Assembly: GCA_041396905.1 (NCBI GenBank)
Contig: JAWKXQ010000009.1
Span: forward strand, 37,856-101,855
Direction: 5' to 3'
Length of the DNA: 64,000 bases
DNA from: JACXVD01 sp020446665
GTDB lineage: Bacteria > Pseudomonadota > Alphaproteobacteria > Sphingomonadales > Sphingomonadaceae
A program made the position numbers and the translations under genes. Below are positions 8,332 to 15,962 of this stretch, one piece after another. The notes beneath the pieces were generated by a model that searched no databases, was not told where the DNA came from, and saw only the letters and a program-made list of their open reading frames with translations. Numbering within the stretch: the stretch's first letter is position 1; every line of letters starts with the position of its first letter.

Positions 8332-9546
8332 ATGGCTACCGTGGTTTCCATGCAGCAACAGGCTGGCGAAATTCCGACCCGTGACGAACTGGTTTCGCGG
8401 GCGCAGGCAATGATACCGACATTGAAGGCGCGGGCAAAGCAATGCACCGCAGCGCGCAATGTGCCGGCGGAAACGATCGCCGAGATGAAGGCGGCGGGTT
8501 TCTTCCGTATCCTCCAGCCCAAGCGCTATGGCGGTTACGAGATGAACCCCAATGTGTTCTTCGACGTGCAGAAACTGCTCGCTGAAGGCTGCATGTCCAC
8601 GGGCTGGATGTATGGTGTGCTGGGGTGCCACCCCTATGAACTGGCGCTGTTTGACGACAAGGCACAGGCCGAGGTCTGGGGCGATAATAATGACATGCTC
8701 GTCTCCTCCACCTATCAGCCGGTCGGCAAGGTAGAGCCGGCCGAGGGCGGGTTCTATTTGTCGGGTCATTGGGGCTTCTCCACTGGCTCGGTCCATTGCG
8801 GCTGGGTGCTGCTGGGCGCGCTGGTGCCGCCGGCAGAAGAGGGCGGCGCGCCCGATATGCGCACTTTCCTGCTCCCGCGCTCAGATTACGAGATTCTGGA
8901 GGATGAATGGCATGTCTTTGGCCTGCAGGGCACGGGCAGCCACGGGATCAAGGTGGATCGCGTCTTTGTTCCGGATTATCGCACGCACCGCGCGGTGGAA
9001 GGGTTCCTGTGCCAGAATCCTGGGCAGGAACTGAATGACGGCCCGCTGTACTCGCTGCCTTGGGCGCAGGTCTTTGTCCGTTCCGTCTCTACAGCTTGTT
9101 TCGGCGGGCTGCGCGCGGCGACCAATGCCGCGATGAACATTATGGAATCGCGCATTTCCACCAATACGGGCAAGGCGTCCAAGGCCGATCCGATGCTGCA
9201 TGCCGCGATTGCCAGGTCCATTGCCCAGCAGCAGGAAATGGAAGCGACGCTGCGCAGCACGTTTGACGATTTGATGGCGATTGCCGAAGCGGGCGAGCCG
9301 ATCCCGATGGATAAGCGCGCTCTCTATGCCTATAACAGCTCCACCGTGGCGCGCCGTTGTGCCGAACTGGCCGATGGCATGATGCAATTGCTCGGTGGCC
9401 GGGCGATCTACACCAGTAGCGAGATTATTCAGCCCTGGCTCGATCTGCATGCGGCCCGCGCCCATGTCGCCAATGATCCGAGCAACCGCACTTTTGACGT
9501 GATCGGAACCCGGCTGGGCCAGGAACCGACCTTCACTTTCCTCTGA
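8332..9546 (+). CDS. hsaA: Flavin-dependent monooxygenase, HsaA-like oxygenase component
   Basis: 404 aa acyl-CoA-dehydrogenase-fold group D flavin monooxygenase. The start at 8332 (MATVVSMQQQ) is preferred over the frame's earlier ATG at 8263, because 8263 lies inside the dyad and 8332 is preceded by GGGAGAAGGCAGGG. 'RILQPKRYGGYEM', 'LAEGCMSTGWMYGVLGCHPYELALF' and 'LADGMMQLLGGRAIYTSSEIIQPWLDLHAARAHVANDPS' are typical of HsaA/HpaB-like two-component enzymes. It should hydroxylate the phenolic seco-steroid 3-HSA to a catechol using reduced flavin. The matching reductase HsaB is not seen in the window. First gene of the rightward operon. Confidence 0.85.
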   Translation: MATVVSMQQQAGEIPTRDELVSRAQAMIPTLKARAKQCTAARNVPAETIAEMKAAGFFRILQPKRYGGYEMNPNVFFDVQKLLAEGCMSTGWMYGVLGCHPYELALFDDKAQAEVWGDNNDMLVSSTYQPVGKVEPAEGGFYLSGHWGFSTGSVHCGWVLLGALVPPAEEGGAPDMRTFLLPRSDYEILEDEWHVFGLQGTGSHGIKVDRVFVPDYRTHRAVEGFLCQNPGQELNDGPLYSLPWAQVFVRSVSTACFGGLRAATNAAMNIMESRISTNTGKASKADPMLHAAIARSIAQQQEMEATLRSTFDDLMAIAEAGEPIPMDKRALYAYNSSTVARRCAELADGMMQLLGGRAIYTSSEIIQPWLDLHAARAHVANDPSNRTFDVIGTRLGQEPTFTFL

Positions 9547-9557
9547 TTGGGGCTGAC

Positions 9558-10382
9558 ATGGCAGAGCTTGCACGCACGACCTATCGGGTTGAGGGCGGTT
9601 ACGACATCCATCTGGCGGAAACGGGCAGCGGCGATGCTGTGGTATTCCTGCATGGCAGTGGACCGGGCGCATCGGGGGCGAGCAATTTTCGCCAGAACAT
9701 CGATGCCTTTGTCGCCGCTGGTTATCGCGTCATCCTGCCTGACCTGATCGGTTATGGTGCGTCGTCGAAGCCGGAAGGGATCGACTACACGCTCGATCTG
9801 TTCACGCACACCGTGCGCGATGCCTTGCGCCAGCACGGGGTGGAGCGGGCGCATCTGGTCGGCAATTCGCTGGGCGGAGCCATCGCTATCCAGATGGCGT
9901 TGGAAGAGCCAGACTTCGTGCAGTCGATGGTGCTGATGGCTCCGGGAGCCGTGGCGGAACAGGCCAGCTACTTCACCATGCCGGGCATCGCCAAGATGAA
10001 GAGCGATTTCGGATCGCCCGATTTCTCGCTGGATCAGCAACGCGGGCTGGTTACCAATCTGCTCCATCCTGACTGGGCGGACCGCATTCCCGAAAAGCTG
10101 GTGGCCGAACGCTATGAAGTGGCGCGCACGCAGCCCAAGGATGTGCTGGCACGGATGAAGACGCCCAATCTTGGCCTGCGCTTGCATGAACTGACCGGAC
10201 CGATTTTCGTGATGTGGGGGCTGAATGACGAATTCTGCCCGGAAAGCCATTCGCGGCTGTTTCTGGATGCCTGCCCCAATGTGCGCTGCGTGATCTTTGC
10301 CCGCACCGGCCATTGGGTGCAGGTGGAACGCGCTGAAGAATTCAACCGCTACGCAACAGAGTTCCTGCATGAGCAAGGCTGA
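9558..10382 (+). CDS. hsaD: Alpha/beta hydrolase, HsaD-like C-C bond (MCP) hydrolase
   Basis: 274 aa. The meta-cleavage-product hydrolase motif 'HGSGPGASGASNF' is at residues 32-44, the nucleophile Ser104 lies in GNSLGG, and the late 'MWGLNDEFCPESHSRLF' and 'RTGHWVQVERAEEFNRY' supply the acid and His of the triad. This class cleaves the dienoate formed by HsaC into HIP-type acid (DOHNAA) and 2-hydroxyhexa-2,4-dienoate. It starts 11 bp after hsaA and overlaps the next gene by 14 bp. Confidence 0.87.
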   Translation: MAELARTTYRVEGGYDIHLAETGSGDAVVFLHGSGPGASGASNFRQNIDAFVAAGYRVILPDLIGYGASSKPEGIDYTLDLFTHTVRDALRQHGVERAHLVGNSLGGAIAIQMALEEPDFVQSMVLMAPGAVAEQASYFTMPGIAKMKSDFGSPDFSLDQQRGLVTNLLHPDWADRIPEKLVAERYEVARTQPKDVLARMKTPNLGLRLHELTGPIFVMWGLNDEFCPESHSRLFLDACPNVRCVIFARTGHWVQVERAEEFNRYATEFLHEQG

Positions 10383-11145
10383 GACATATGGCGCGGCGCT
10401 GTATGACGCGCTGCGGCAGCGTGAAGTGATCGCGCCGCTGGTGGAGCAGGACAGCGCTCTGACCATCGATGATGCCTATGCCATCAGTCTGGATTTCCTC
10501 GTCCGCCGTCAGCAGGATGGTGAGCGTGTGGTGGGCAAAAAGATCGGTGTCACCAGTAAGGCTGTGCAGGACATGCTGGGCGTGCATCAGCCCGATTTCG
10601 GTTTTCTGACCGACTGGATGCACGTTCATGGCGATATTGATGTGGATGCGATGGGGCTGATCGCCCCGCGCGCTGAGGCGGAGATTGCCTTCATCCTGAA
10701 AGACAGCCTTAACGGCCCCGGCATCACGCCGCAGGATGTGATCGCTGCGACAGAAAGCATCGCCCCCTGTTTCGAGATCGTGGACAGCCGCATCCGGGAC
10801 TGGAACATCTCCATTGTCGATACAGTGGCGGATAATGCGAGTTGCGGTGTCTTTTTGCTGGGTGAGGCACGCGCTGATCCGCGCGCGCATGATTTGCCTG
10901 GTCTGCATGTCACTGTGACCAAGAACGGCGCGCCCCTGTCCGAAGGCTATGGCCATGCGGTGCAGGGTGATCCGGCCATGGCCGTGGCCTGGCTGGCCAA
11001 TACGCTGGGCGCCTATGGCGTAACGCTGGATGCGGGCGACATCATCCTGTCCGGCTCCATCGTCCCGCTGGAACCGGCGGCGAAGGGTGACCGGTTTGAA
11101 ATGACGCTGCACGGGATCGGCAGCTGCACCGCCAATTTTGTTTGA
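10369..11145 (+). CDS. hsaE: 2-hydroxypenta/hexadienoate hydratase, HsaE-like
   Basis: 258 aa, start chosen at MSKAETYGAALYDAL, which lies inside the last codons of hsaD (14-bp overlap). Family signatures of 2-keto-4-pentenoate hydratases are clear: 'VVGKKIGVTSKAVQDMLGVHQPDFGFLTDWM', 'APRAEAEIAFILKD' (metal-binding acidic residues) and 'GDIILSGSIVPLEPAAKGDRFEM'. It hydrates the 2-hydroxydienoate released by HsaD to 4-hydroxy-2-oxoacid for the aldolase encoded two genes later. Confidence 0.88.
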   Translation: MSKAETYGAALYDALRQREVIAPLVEQDSALTIDDAYAISLDFLVRRQQDGERVVGKKIGVTSKAVQDMLGVHQPDFGFLTDWMHVHGDIDVDAMGLIAPRAEAEIAFILKDSLNGPGITPQDVIAATESIAPCFEIVDSRIRDWNISIVDTVADNASCGVFLLGEARADPRAHDLPGLHVTVTKNGAPLSEGYGHAVQGDPAMAVAWLANTLGAYGVTLDAGDIILSGSIVPLEPAAKGDRFEMTLHGIGSCTANFV

Positions 11146-11155
11146 AAGGAAGACC

Positions 11156-12082
11156 ATGTCAAAAGTGAAGGCTGCCATCATCGGCTCGGGCAATATCGGT
11201 ACCGATCTGATGATGAAGATGATCAAATATCCGCAGAATATGGAACTAGCGGCGGTGGTCGGCATTGATCCGGCCAGTGAAGGGCTGGCCATGGCGCGCG
11301 AACATGGCATCGCCACCACCCATGAGGGGATCGAAGGGCTGAAGCAGCTGCCTTGCTACAAGGATATCGGCATCGCCTTTGATGCAACCAGTGCCTATGC
11401 GCACGAACTGCATGACGAAGCCCTGCGGGCTGACGGCATTCGCGTGGTCGATCTGACGCCAGCCGCGATTGGGCCCTTTACAGTGCCGCCTGTCAATATG
11501 GAGGCCCATCTCGACGCGCCCAATGTCAATATGGTCACATGCGGCGGGCAGGCCACGATCCCGATGGTTGCGGCGGTCAGCCAGGTGGCGAAAGTGCATT
11601 ATGCGGAAATCGTCGCTTCGGTATCTTCGCGCTCGGCCGGGCCGGGCACACGCGCCAATATTGATGAATTCACCCGCACCACCGCCCGCGCCATCGAAGC
11701 AGTAGGTGGCGCGACGCGGGGCAAGGCGATCATCGTCCTCAACCCAGCTGAGCCGCCGATGATCATGCGCGATACTGTGTTCACTCTTTCCGAAGGGGCA
11801 GATGAAGATGCCATCCGCGCTTCTGTGGAGGCGATGGTGGCCAGGGTGCAGGCCTATGTCCCCGGCTACCGGCTGAAGCAGCAGGTCCAGTTTGAACGCT
11901 TTGGCGATAACAACCCGCTGAAAATTCCGGGCCAAGGCGAATTTACCGGGATCAAGACCATGATCCTGCTCGAAGTAGAGGGGGCAGGGGACTATCTGCC
12001 CAGCTATTCCGGCAATCTCGACATCATGACCGCTGCGGCCAAGGCCACTGGCGAACTGATCGCGGAAAGGATTGCGGCATGA
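11156..12082 (+). CDS. hsaG: Acetaldehyde/propionaldehyde dehydrogenase (acylating), HsaG-like
   Basis: 308 aa; start at MSKVKAAIIGSGNIG, preceded by AAGGAAG. Rossmann motif GSGNIG at about residues 9-14, active-site Cys in 'NMVTCGGQATIPMVAAV', and the C-terminal 'QFERFGDNNPLKIPGQGEFTG' are diagnostic. It converts the short aldehyde channelled from the partner aldolase to acyl-CoA. Its stop codon overlaps the aldolase start by 4 bp, consistent with the obligate complex that these two enzymes form. Confidence 0.92.
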   Translation: MSKVKAAIIGSGNIGTDLMMKMIKYPQNMELAAVVGIDPASEGLAMAREHGIATTHEGIEGLKQLPCYKDIGIAFDATSAYAHELHDEALRADGIRVVDLTPAAIGPFTVPPVNMEAHLDAPNVNMVTCGGQATIPMVAAVSQVAKVHYAEIVASVSSRSAGPGTRANIDEFTRTTARAIEAVGGATRGKAIIVLNPAEPPMIMRDTVFTLSEGADEDAIRASVEAMVARVQAYVPGYRLKQQVQFERFGDNNPLKIPGQGEFTGIKTMILLEVEGAGDYLPSYSGNLDIMTAAAKATGELIAERIAA

Positions 12083-13116
12083 GCACCTTCAACGTCGAAG
12101 CGGGCGACAAGCTCTATATTCAGGACGTGACCCTGCGTGACGGGATGCATGCCATTCGTCACATGTATGGCATCGACCACGTGCGCGATATTGCCGCTGC
12201 ACTGGATCGGGCCGGGGTGGACGCCATCGAGGTTGCCCATGGCGATGGCCTGTCAGGCATGAGCTTCAACTATGGCTTTGGCGCGCATACCGATTGGGAA
12301 TGGCTGGAGGCGGTGGCCGATGTGCTGACCAAGACCGTCCTGACCACGCTGATCCTGCCCGGTGTCGGTACAGTGGAGGAACTGCGCCGCGCCTATGACA
12401 TAGGCGTGCGCTCCGTGCGTGTGGCGACCCATTGCACAGAAGCTGACGTCAGCAAGCAGCATATCGGCATTGCCCGCGATCTGGGGATGGATGTCTCCGG
12501 CTTTCTGATGATGAGCCACATGATCGACGCAGAGGCTCTGGCGCAGCAGGCGTTGCTGATGGAAAGCTATGGCGCGCAATGCGTCTATGTCACTGACAGT
12601 GGTGGCGCGCTCGATATGGATGGGGTGCAGGCGCGGCTGCGCGCCTATGACAAGGTGCTGAAGCCGGAAACACAGCGCGGCATTCACGCGCATCACAATC
12701 TATCGCTGGGGGTGGCCAATTCGATTGTGGCGGCGCAGGAAGGCGCGGTGCGGATTGACGCATCACTGGCTGGCATGGGCGCCGGGGCAGGCAATGCACC
12801 GCTGGAAGTGTTCATCGCTGCGGCAGACCGCAAGGGTTGGAACCATGGCTGCGATGTGATGGCGCTGATGGATGCGGCAGAGGACCTTGTCCGTCCGCTG
12901 CAGGATCGCCCGGTGCGGGTGGACCGTGAAACGCTCAGCCTGGGTTATGCCGGGGTCTATTCCAGCTTCCTGCGCCATGCGGAAAAGGCAGCGGAGGATT
13001 ATGGCCTCGATACACGCGCCATTCTGGTCGAGCTGGGCCGTCGCAAGATGGTGGGCGGGCAGGAAGACATGATTGTCGATGTCGCGCTCGATATGCTGAA
13101 AGCACAGGAAGGCTGA
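12079..13116 (+). CDS. hsaF: 4-hydroxy-2-oxovalerate/oxohexanoate aldolase, HsaF-like
   Basis: 345 aa DmpG/BphI-type aldolase. 'YIQDVTLRDGMHAIRHMYG' near the N-terminus (catalytic Arg-Asp and His), 'YVTDSGGALDMDGVQAR' and 'GIHAHHNLSLGVANSIVAAQEGAVRIDASLAGMGAGAGNAPLEVF' (metal-binding H-x-H region) are all intact. It splits 4-hydroxy-2-oxoacid into pyruvate and an aldehyde that passes to the HsaG-like dehydrogenase encoded immediately upstream. Confidence 0.92.
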   Translation: MSTFNVEAGDKLYIQDVTLRDGMHAIRHMYGIDHVRDIAAALDRAGVDAIEVAHGDGLSGMSFNYGFGAHTDWEWLEAVADVLTKTVLTTLILPGVGTVEELRRAYDIGVRSVRVATHCTEADVSKQHIGIARDLGMDVSGFLMMSHMIDAEALAQQALLMESYGAQCVYVTDSGGALDMDGVQARLRAYDKVLKPETQRGIHAHHNLSLGVANSIVAAQEGAVRIDASLAGMGAGAGNAPLEVFIAAADRKGWNHGCDVMALMDAAEDLVRPLQDRPVRVDRETLSLGYAGVYSSFLRHAEKAAEDYGLDTRAILVELGRRKMVGGQEDMIVDVALDMLKAQEG

Positions 13117-13120
13117 GGCC

Positions 13121-14581
13121 ATGGCCGAAATCTCGCTGCATCGCCCCTATCCGGCCAGCGAGGTTGCCAGCTGGGATTTTGAAACCGATGTGGCGGTCAT
13201 CGGCTTTGGCGCGGCCGGGGCCAGCGCTGCCATAGAAGCGGCCAGTGCAGGCGCGCAGGTGATGCTGTTTGAACGCAATTCGGGCAGCGGTGGGGCATCG
13301 GGCCTATCGGGCGGGGAAATCTACCTTGGCGGCAATGGCGGTACGGATGCCCAGCGCGCTGCTGGCTTTGAAGACAGCACAGAGGATTTTGAAGCCTATC
13401 TCAAGGCTGCCGGTGGCCCCTGCGCCAATGATACGAAATGTGCGCTTTATGCACGTGAAGCGCTGAACCATTATGCATGGCTGAAAGCGCAGGGCGTGCC
13501 CTATCGCGGCAATTATCTGCCCGGCAAGCTGATCGAGCCGACGGACGATTCCACGCTGATCTGGTCTGGCAGCGAGGCGGCTGCGCCCTTCTGCAATATC
13601 GCCAGACCGGCCCCGCGCGGCCATGTGATTCAGCATATGGGCTGGGGCGGGGGCAGGCCGCTGGTCGATATTCTGGAAGCAAGAGCGCGCGAACTGGGCG
13701 TGGAGGTCGTGGTCGATGCTCGCGCGCTGGCGCTGGTCAGCGATGGCGAGCGGATTGTCGGCGCGGTGATGCGGATTGATAACCAGCCGCGCTTTGTCTG
13801 CGCGCACAAGGGTGTGGTGCTGGCAACCGGCGGCTTCGTGATGAACGAGGAAATGCGCCGCAAACATTGCCCGCAAACCTTCCGCATCAATGATCCGATT
13901 GGTGATCAGGATGATGGCAGCGGTATTCTGATGGGTGTCGGCGCGGGCGGCGAAGCGGTGCATATGGACCAGTTCTTCACGACCTGTCCATGGACTATGC
14001 CGGCTGAGCAGGCGCATGGCGTGTTTGTGAATGTGCAGGGCCAGCGCTTCATCAACGAGGATTGCTATCACGGGCGGGTCAGCCGCTGTGCGGTCGATCA
14101 GCCGGGAGGCAAGGTCTATCTGCTGCTCGACAGTGCGCATTTCAGTCAGCCTGCCGATTTCGCGCGCACGCCGATTGTGGCGACGGGCGAGAGCTGGGAA
14201 GAGGTGGAAGGCGAGCTGGAAATGCAAGCTGGTACGCTGGCGGCGATGATGGAATTCTACAACCGCCATGCGCGCGAAGGGCGGGATCCGCTGTTTGACA
14301 AGCGCGAGCCGATCCTCGTGCCACTGGATCAGGGGCCATTCGTCGCGCTGGAGCTCAATTTCGAGACCAGCTATTTCAGCTTCTTCACTCTGGGCGGATT
14401 GCACACATCAACCGATGGCGAAGTGCTGAACCCCGCAGGCGCGCCGGTCCCGGGCCTGTTCGCAGCCGGTCGCTGTACCCACGGCCTGCCCGCATGGGGG
14501 CATGGCTACAGCTCCGGACTCAGCCTTGCGGACTGTACATTTTTCGGGCGGCAGGCGGGGCGGGCGGCTGCCCATGGCTGA
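13121..14581 (+). CDS. FAD-binding dehydrogenase, KstD/fumarate-reductase flavoprotein family
   Basis: 486 aa. N-terminal FAD motif 'VAVIGFGAAGASAAIEAASAGAQVMLFER' at about residues 23-51, then 'SGGASGLSGGEIYLGG', 'KGVVLATGGFVMNEEMRRKHCP', and C-terminal 'FTLGGLHTSTDGEVL...GLFAAGRCTHGLPAWGHGYSSGLSLADCTFFGR'. It is shorter than the KstD at 20402-22090 and lacks the 'PGDIGTNGG' motif seen there, so a different ketosteroid double-bond reaction (or a reduction) is possible. It is the last gene of the hsa operon, 4 bp after the aldolase gene. Confidence 0.75.
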   Translation: MAEISLHRPYPASEVASWDFETDVAVIGFGAAGASAAIEAASAGAQVMLFERNSGSGGASGLSGGEIYLGGNGGTDAQRAAGFEDSTEDFEAYLKAAGGPCANDTKCALYAREALNHYAWLKAQGVPYRGNYLPGKLIEPTDDSTLIWSGSEAAAPFCNIARPAPRGHVIQHMGWGGGRPLVDILEARARELGVEVVVDARALALVSDGERIVGAVMRIDNQPRFVCAHKGVVLATGGFVMNEEMRRKHCPQTFRINDPIGDQDDGSGILMGVGAGGEAVHMDQFFTTCPWTMPAEQAHGVFVNVQGQRFINEDCYHGRVSRCAVDQPGGKVYLLLDSAHFSQPADFARTPIVATGESWEEVEGELEMQAGTLAAMMEFYNRHAREGRDPLFDKREPILVPLDQGPFVALELNFETSYFSFFTLGGLHTSTDGEVLNPAGAPVPGLFAAGRCTHGLPAWGHGYSSGLSLADCTFFGRQAGRAAAHG

Positions 14582-14604
14582 TGCATGGGCGGGTGTGCGT
14601 GAAT

Positions 14605-15429
14605 TCAGCAGAGTCCGCAAAAGCGGCGGGTCGCTTCCATCGCGCGCCCGGCGCGCAGCTGCTTTGCGAGACCATCCTTGCAGGCCTGATCATCGGGCAC
14701 TTCCACGCTTACCCGGCATGGTTGGGGCAGGGCATCGAGAAAGCCAGCCAGATCAAATGCGCCGTCACCGGGCAATTGCCGCGCGCTGCCTGCTTCAACG
14801 GCCCATTCGCTGCGTTCGCGCTGCAGCGGCCCGTCACAGATTTGCGCATAGGCGAGCATCTCCTGAGGCAAGGCGCGCACTTGCTCCGACGTGCCGCCTG
14901 AGCGGTAGAGATGCAGCAGGTCCACATTCAGCGCGGCCAGTCCCGGCTCCGGCAGGTTTTCCAGCAGCGCCACGGCATCTGTCAGCGATGCGACCGCCGA
15001 TTGCGGATAGAATTCGATGAGCGGGGTCAGCCCAAAGCCAGCAGCCAAAGTGGCAAATTGCGCCAGCCTGTCTGCACGTCTGGCTTCATCGCGGTCGAAT
15101 ATCAGCAGGTTCAGGAAAGCCGCACCCAGTTCTGCCGCGCATTCCATGGCCGGTTCGAAATCGCGCAGATCGCCAGAGCCGCCAAGCGAGAAGGGGTAGG
15201 CAATGTCGATCCCCACGCCCAATTGCTCCGCCCGTTCCCGCACCGTGCCGCGCATCTGGCGGTCTGCGACGAGATCAAATGGCGGCATTAGCGGCAGTTC
15301 CTTCATCGCATGGAGGAACAGGCCAATCGCCCGGAAACCCGCACCATGTGCCAGCTCGATCAGATCAACCGGAGCCGCATCGACGACGGTCAGATGGTCA
15401 AGCGCAAGGTCGGCAGGCTGCAATTGCAT
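14605..15429 (-). CDS. Sugar phosphate isomerase/epimerase-family TIM barrel protein
   Basis: 274 aa. The start MQLQPADLALDHLTV is preceded by GGGAA; an in-frame ATG lies 12 bp upstream (15441). 'DLIELAHGAGFRAIGLFLHAM', 'MECAAELGAAFLNLLIFDRDE', 'FGLTPLIEFYPQSAVASLTDAVALLENL' and 'ALNVDLLHLYRSGGT' fit the xylose-isomerase-like (AP_endonuc_2) barrel. The substrate is unknown; such proteins recur in catabolic clusters as isomerases or hydrolase-like helpers. It ends tail to tail with the flavoprotein gene and starts within 35 bp of a divergent SnoaL-like gene, leaving almost no promoter space. Confidence 0.7.
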   Translation of the reverse strand: MQLQPADLALDHLTVVDAAPVDLIELAHGAGFRAIGLFLHAMKELPLMPPFDLVADRQMRGTVRERAEQLGVGIDIAYPFSLGGSGDLRDFEPAMECAAELGAAFLNLLIFDRDEARRADRLAQFATLAAGFGLTPLIEFYPQSAVASLTDAVALLENLPEPGLAALNVDLLHLYRSGGTSEQVRALPQEMLAYAQICDGPLQRERSEWAVEAGSARQLPGDGAFDLAGFLDALPQPCRVSVEVPDDQACKDGLAKQLRAGRAMEATRRFCGLC

Positions 15430-15462
15430 GATGGTTCCCATAGCATCTGAGGAAGGTCGGGA

Positions 15463-15933
15463 ATGACGAAAAGCGATGACCTTACAAGCCGCCTGCAACG
15501 TCTGGAAGACCTTGAAGCGATCCGCAATCTGATCGCGTCATATGGCCCACTGGCCGATAGCGGCGATGCACAGGGGCTGGCGCGTTTGTGGGCAGAGGAT
15601 GGCGAATATGCGGTCGGCGGCTTTGGTACGGCGCGGGGCCATGCGGAGATTGCGGCATTGATCGAAGGTGAGGTGCACCAGCAACTGATGGCGGGTGGCT
15701 GTGCCCATGTCCTCTCGCCGCATCGGGTTATGCTGGATGGCGTTAGGGCGGAGGCGACCGGTTATAGCGTGGTCTTTCGCAAGGCTGGCGACAGCCATGA
15801 GGCGTGGCGCGTCTCTGCCAATCGCTGGCTGCTGGAGCGCACGGGAGCTGGCTGGTGGGTAAAGCGGCGGGAAAATGCACCGCTGGATGGTACCGAAGGG
15901 GCGCGCTCCTTGCTGGTTTCGGGCAGCGATTGA
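15463..15933 (+). CDS. SnoaL-like/NTF2-fold protein, putative dehydratase (copy 1)
   Basis: 156 aa; start preceded by GGAAGGTCGGGA. N-terminal 'RLQRLEDLEAIRNLIASYGPLADSGDAQGLARLWAEDGEY' is the usual SnoaL_4-type helix pair. Y27 and D32 have the Tyr-x4-Asp spacing of BaiE, the bile acid 7alpha-dehydratase (Y30, D35, H83), and H82 lies 50 residues after the Asp. Hydroxysteroid dehydratases of this fold are known from bile-salt degraders, so dehydration of a hydroxysteroid is a reasonable hypothesis. Diverges from the isomerase gene with almost no intergenic space. Confidence 0.65.
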   Translation: MTKSDDLTSRLQRLEDLEAIRNLIASYGPLADSGDAQGLARLWAEDGEYAVGGFGTARGHAEIAALIEGEVHQQLMAGGCAHVLSPHRVMLDGVRAEATGYSVVFRKAGDSHEAWRVSANRWLLERTGAGWWVKRRENAPLDGTEGARSLLVSGSD

Positions 15934-15962
15934 GACCAGCCGCCGCCCGGCCATTACTGCAC

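Noticed and set aside
13121..14581. Calling the 486-aa flavoprotein a second kstD
   Set aside because: It lacks the GPFYA/PGDxGTxGG region of the KstD at 20402-22090 and is about 80 residues shorter; only the broader FAD-dehydrogenase family is supported.
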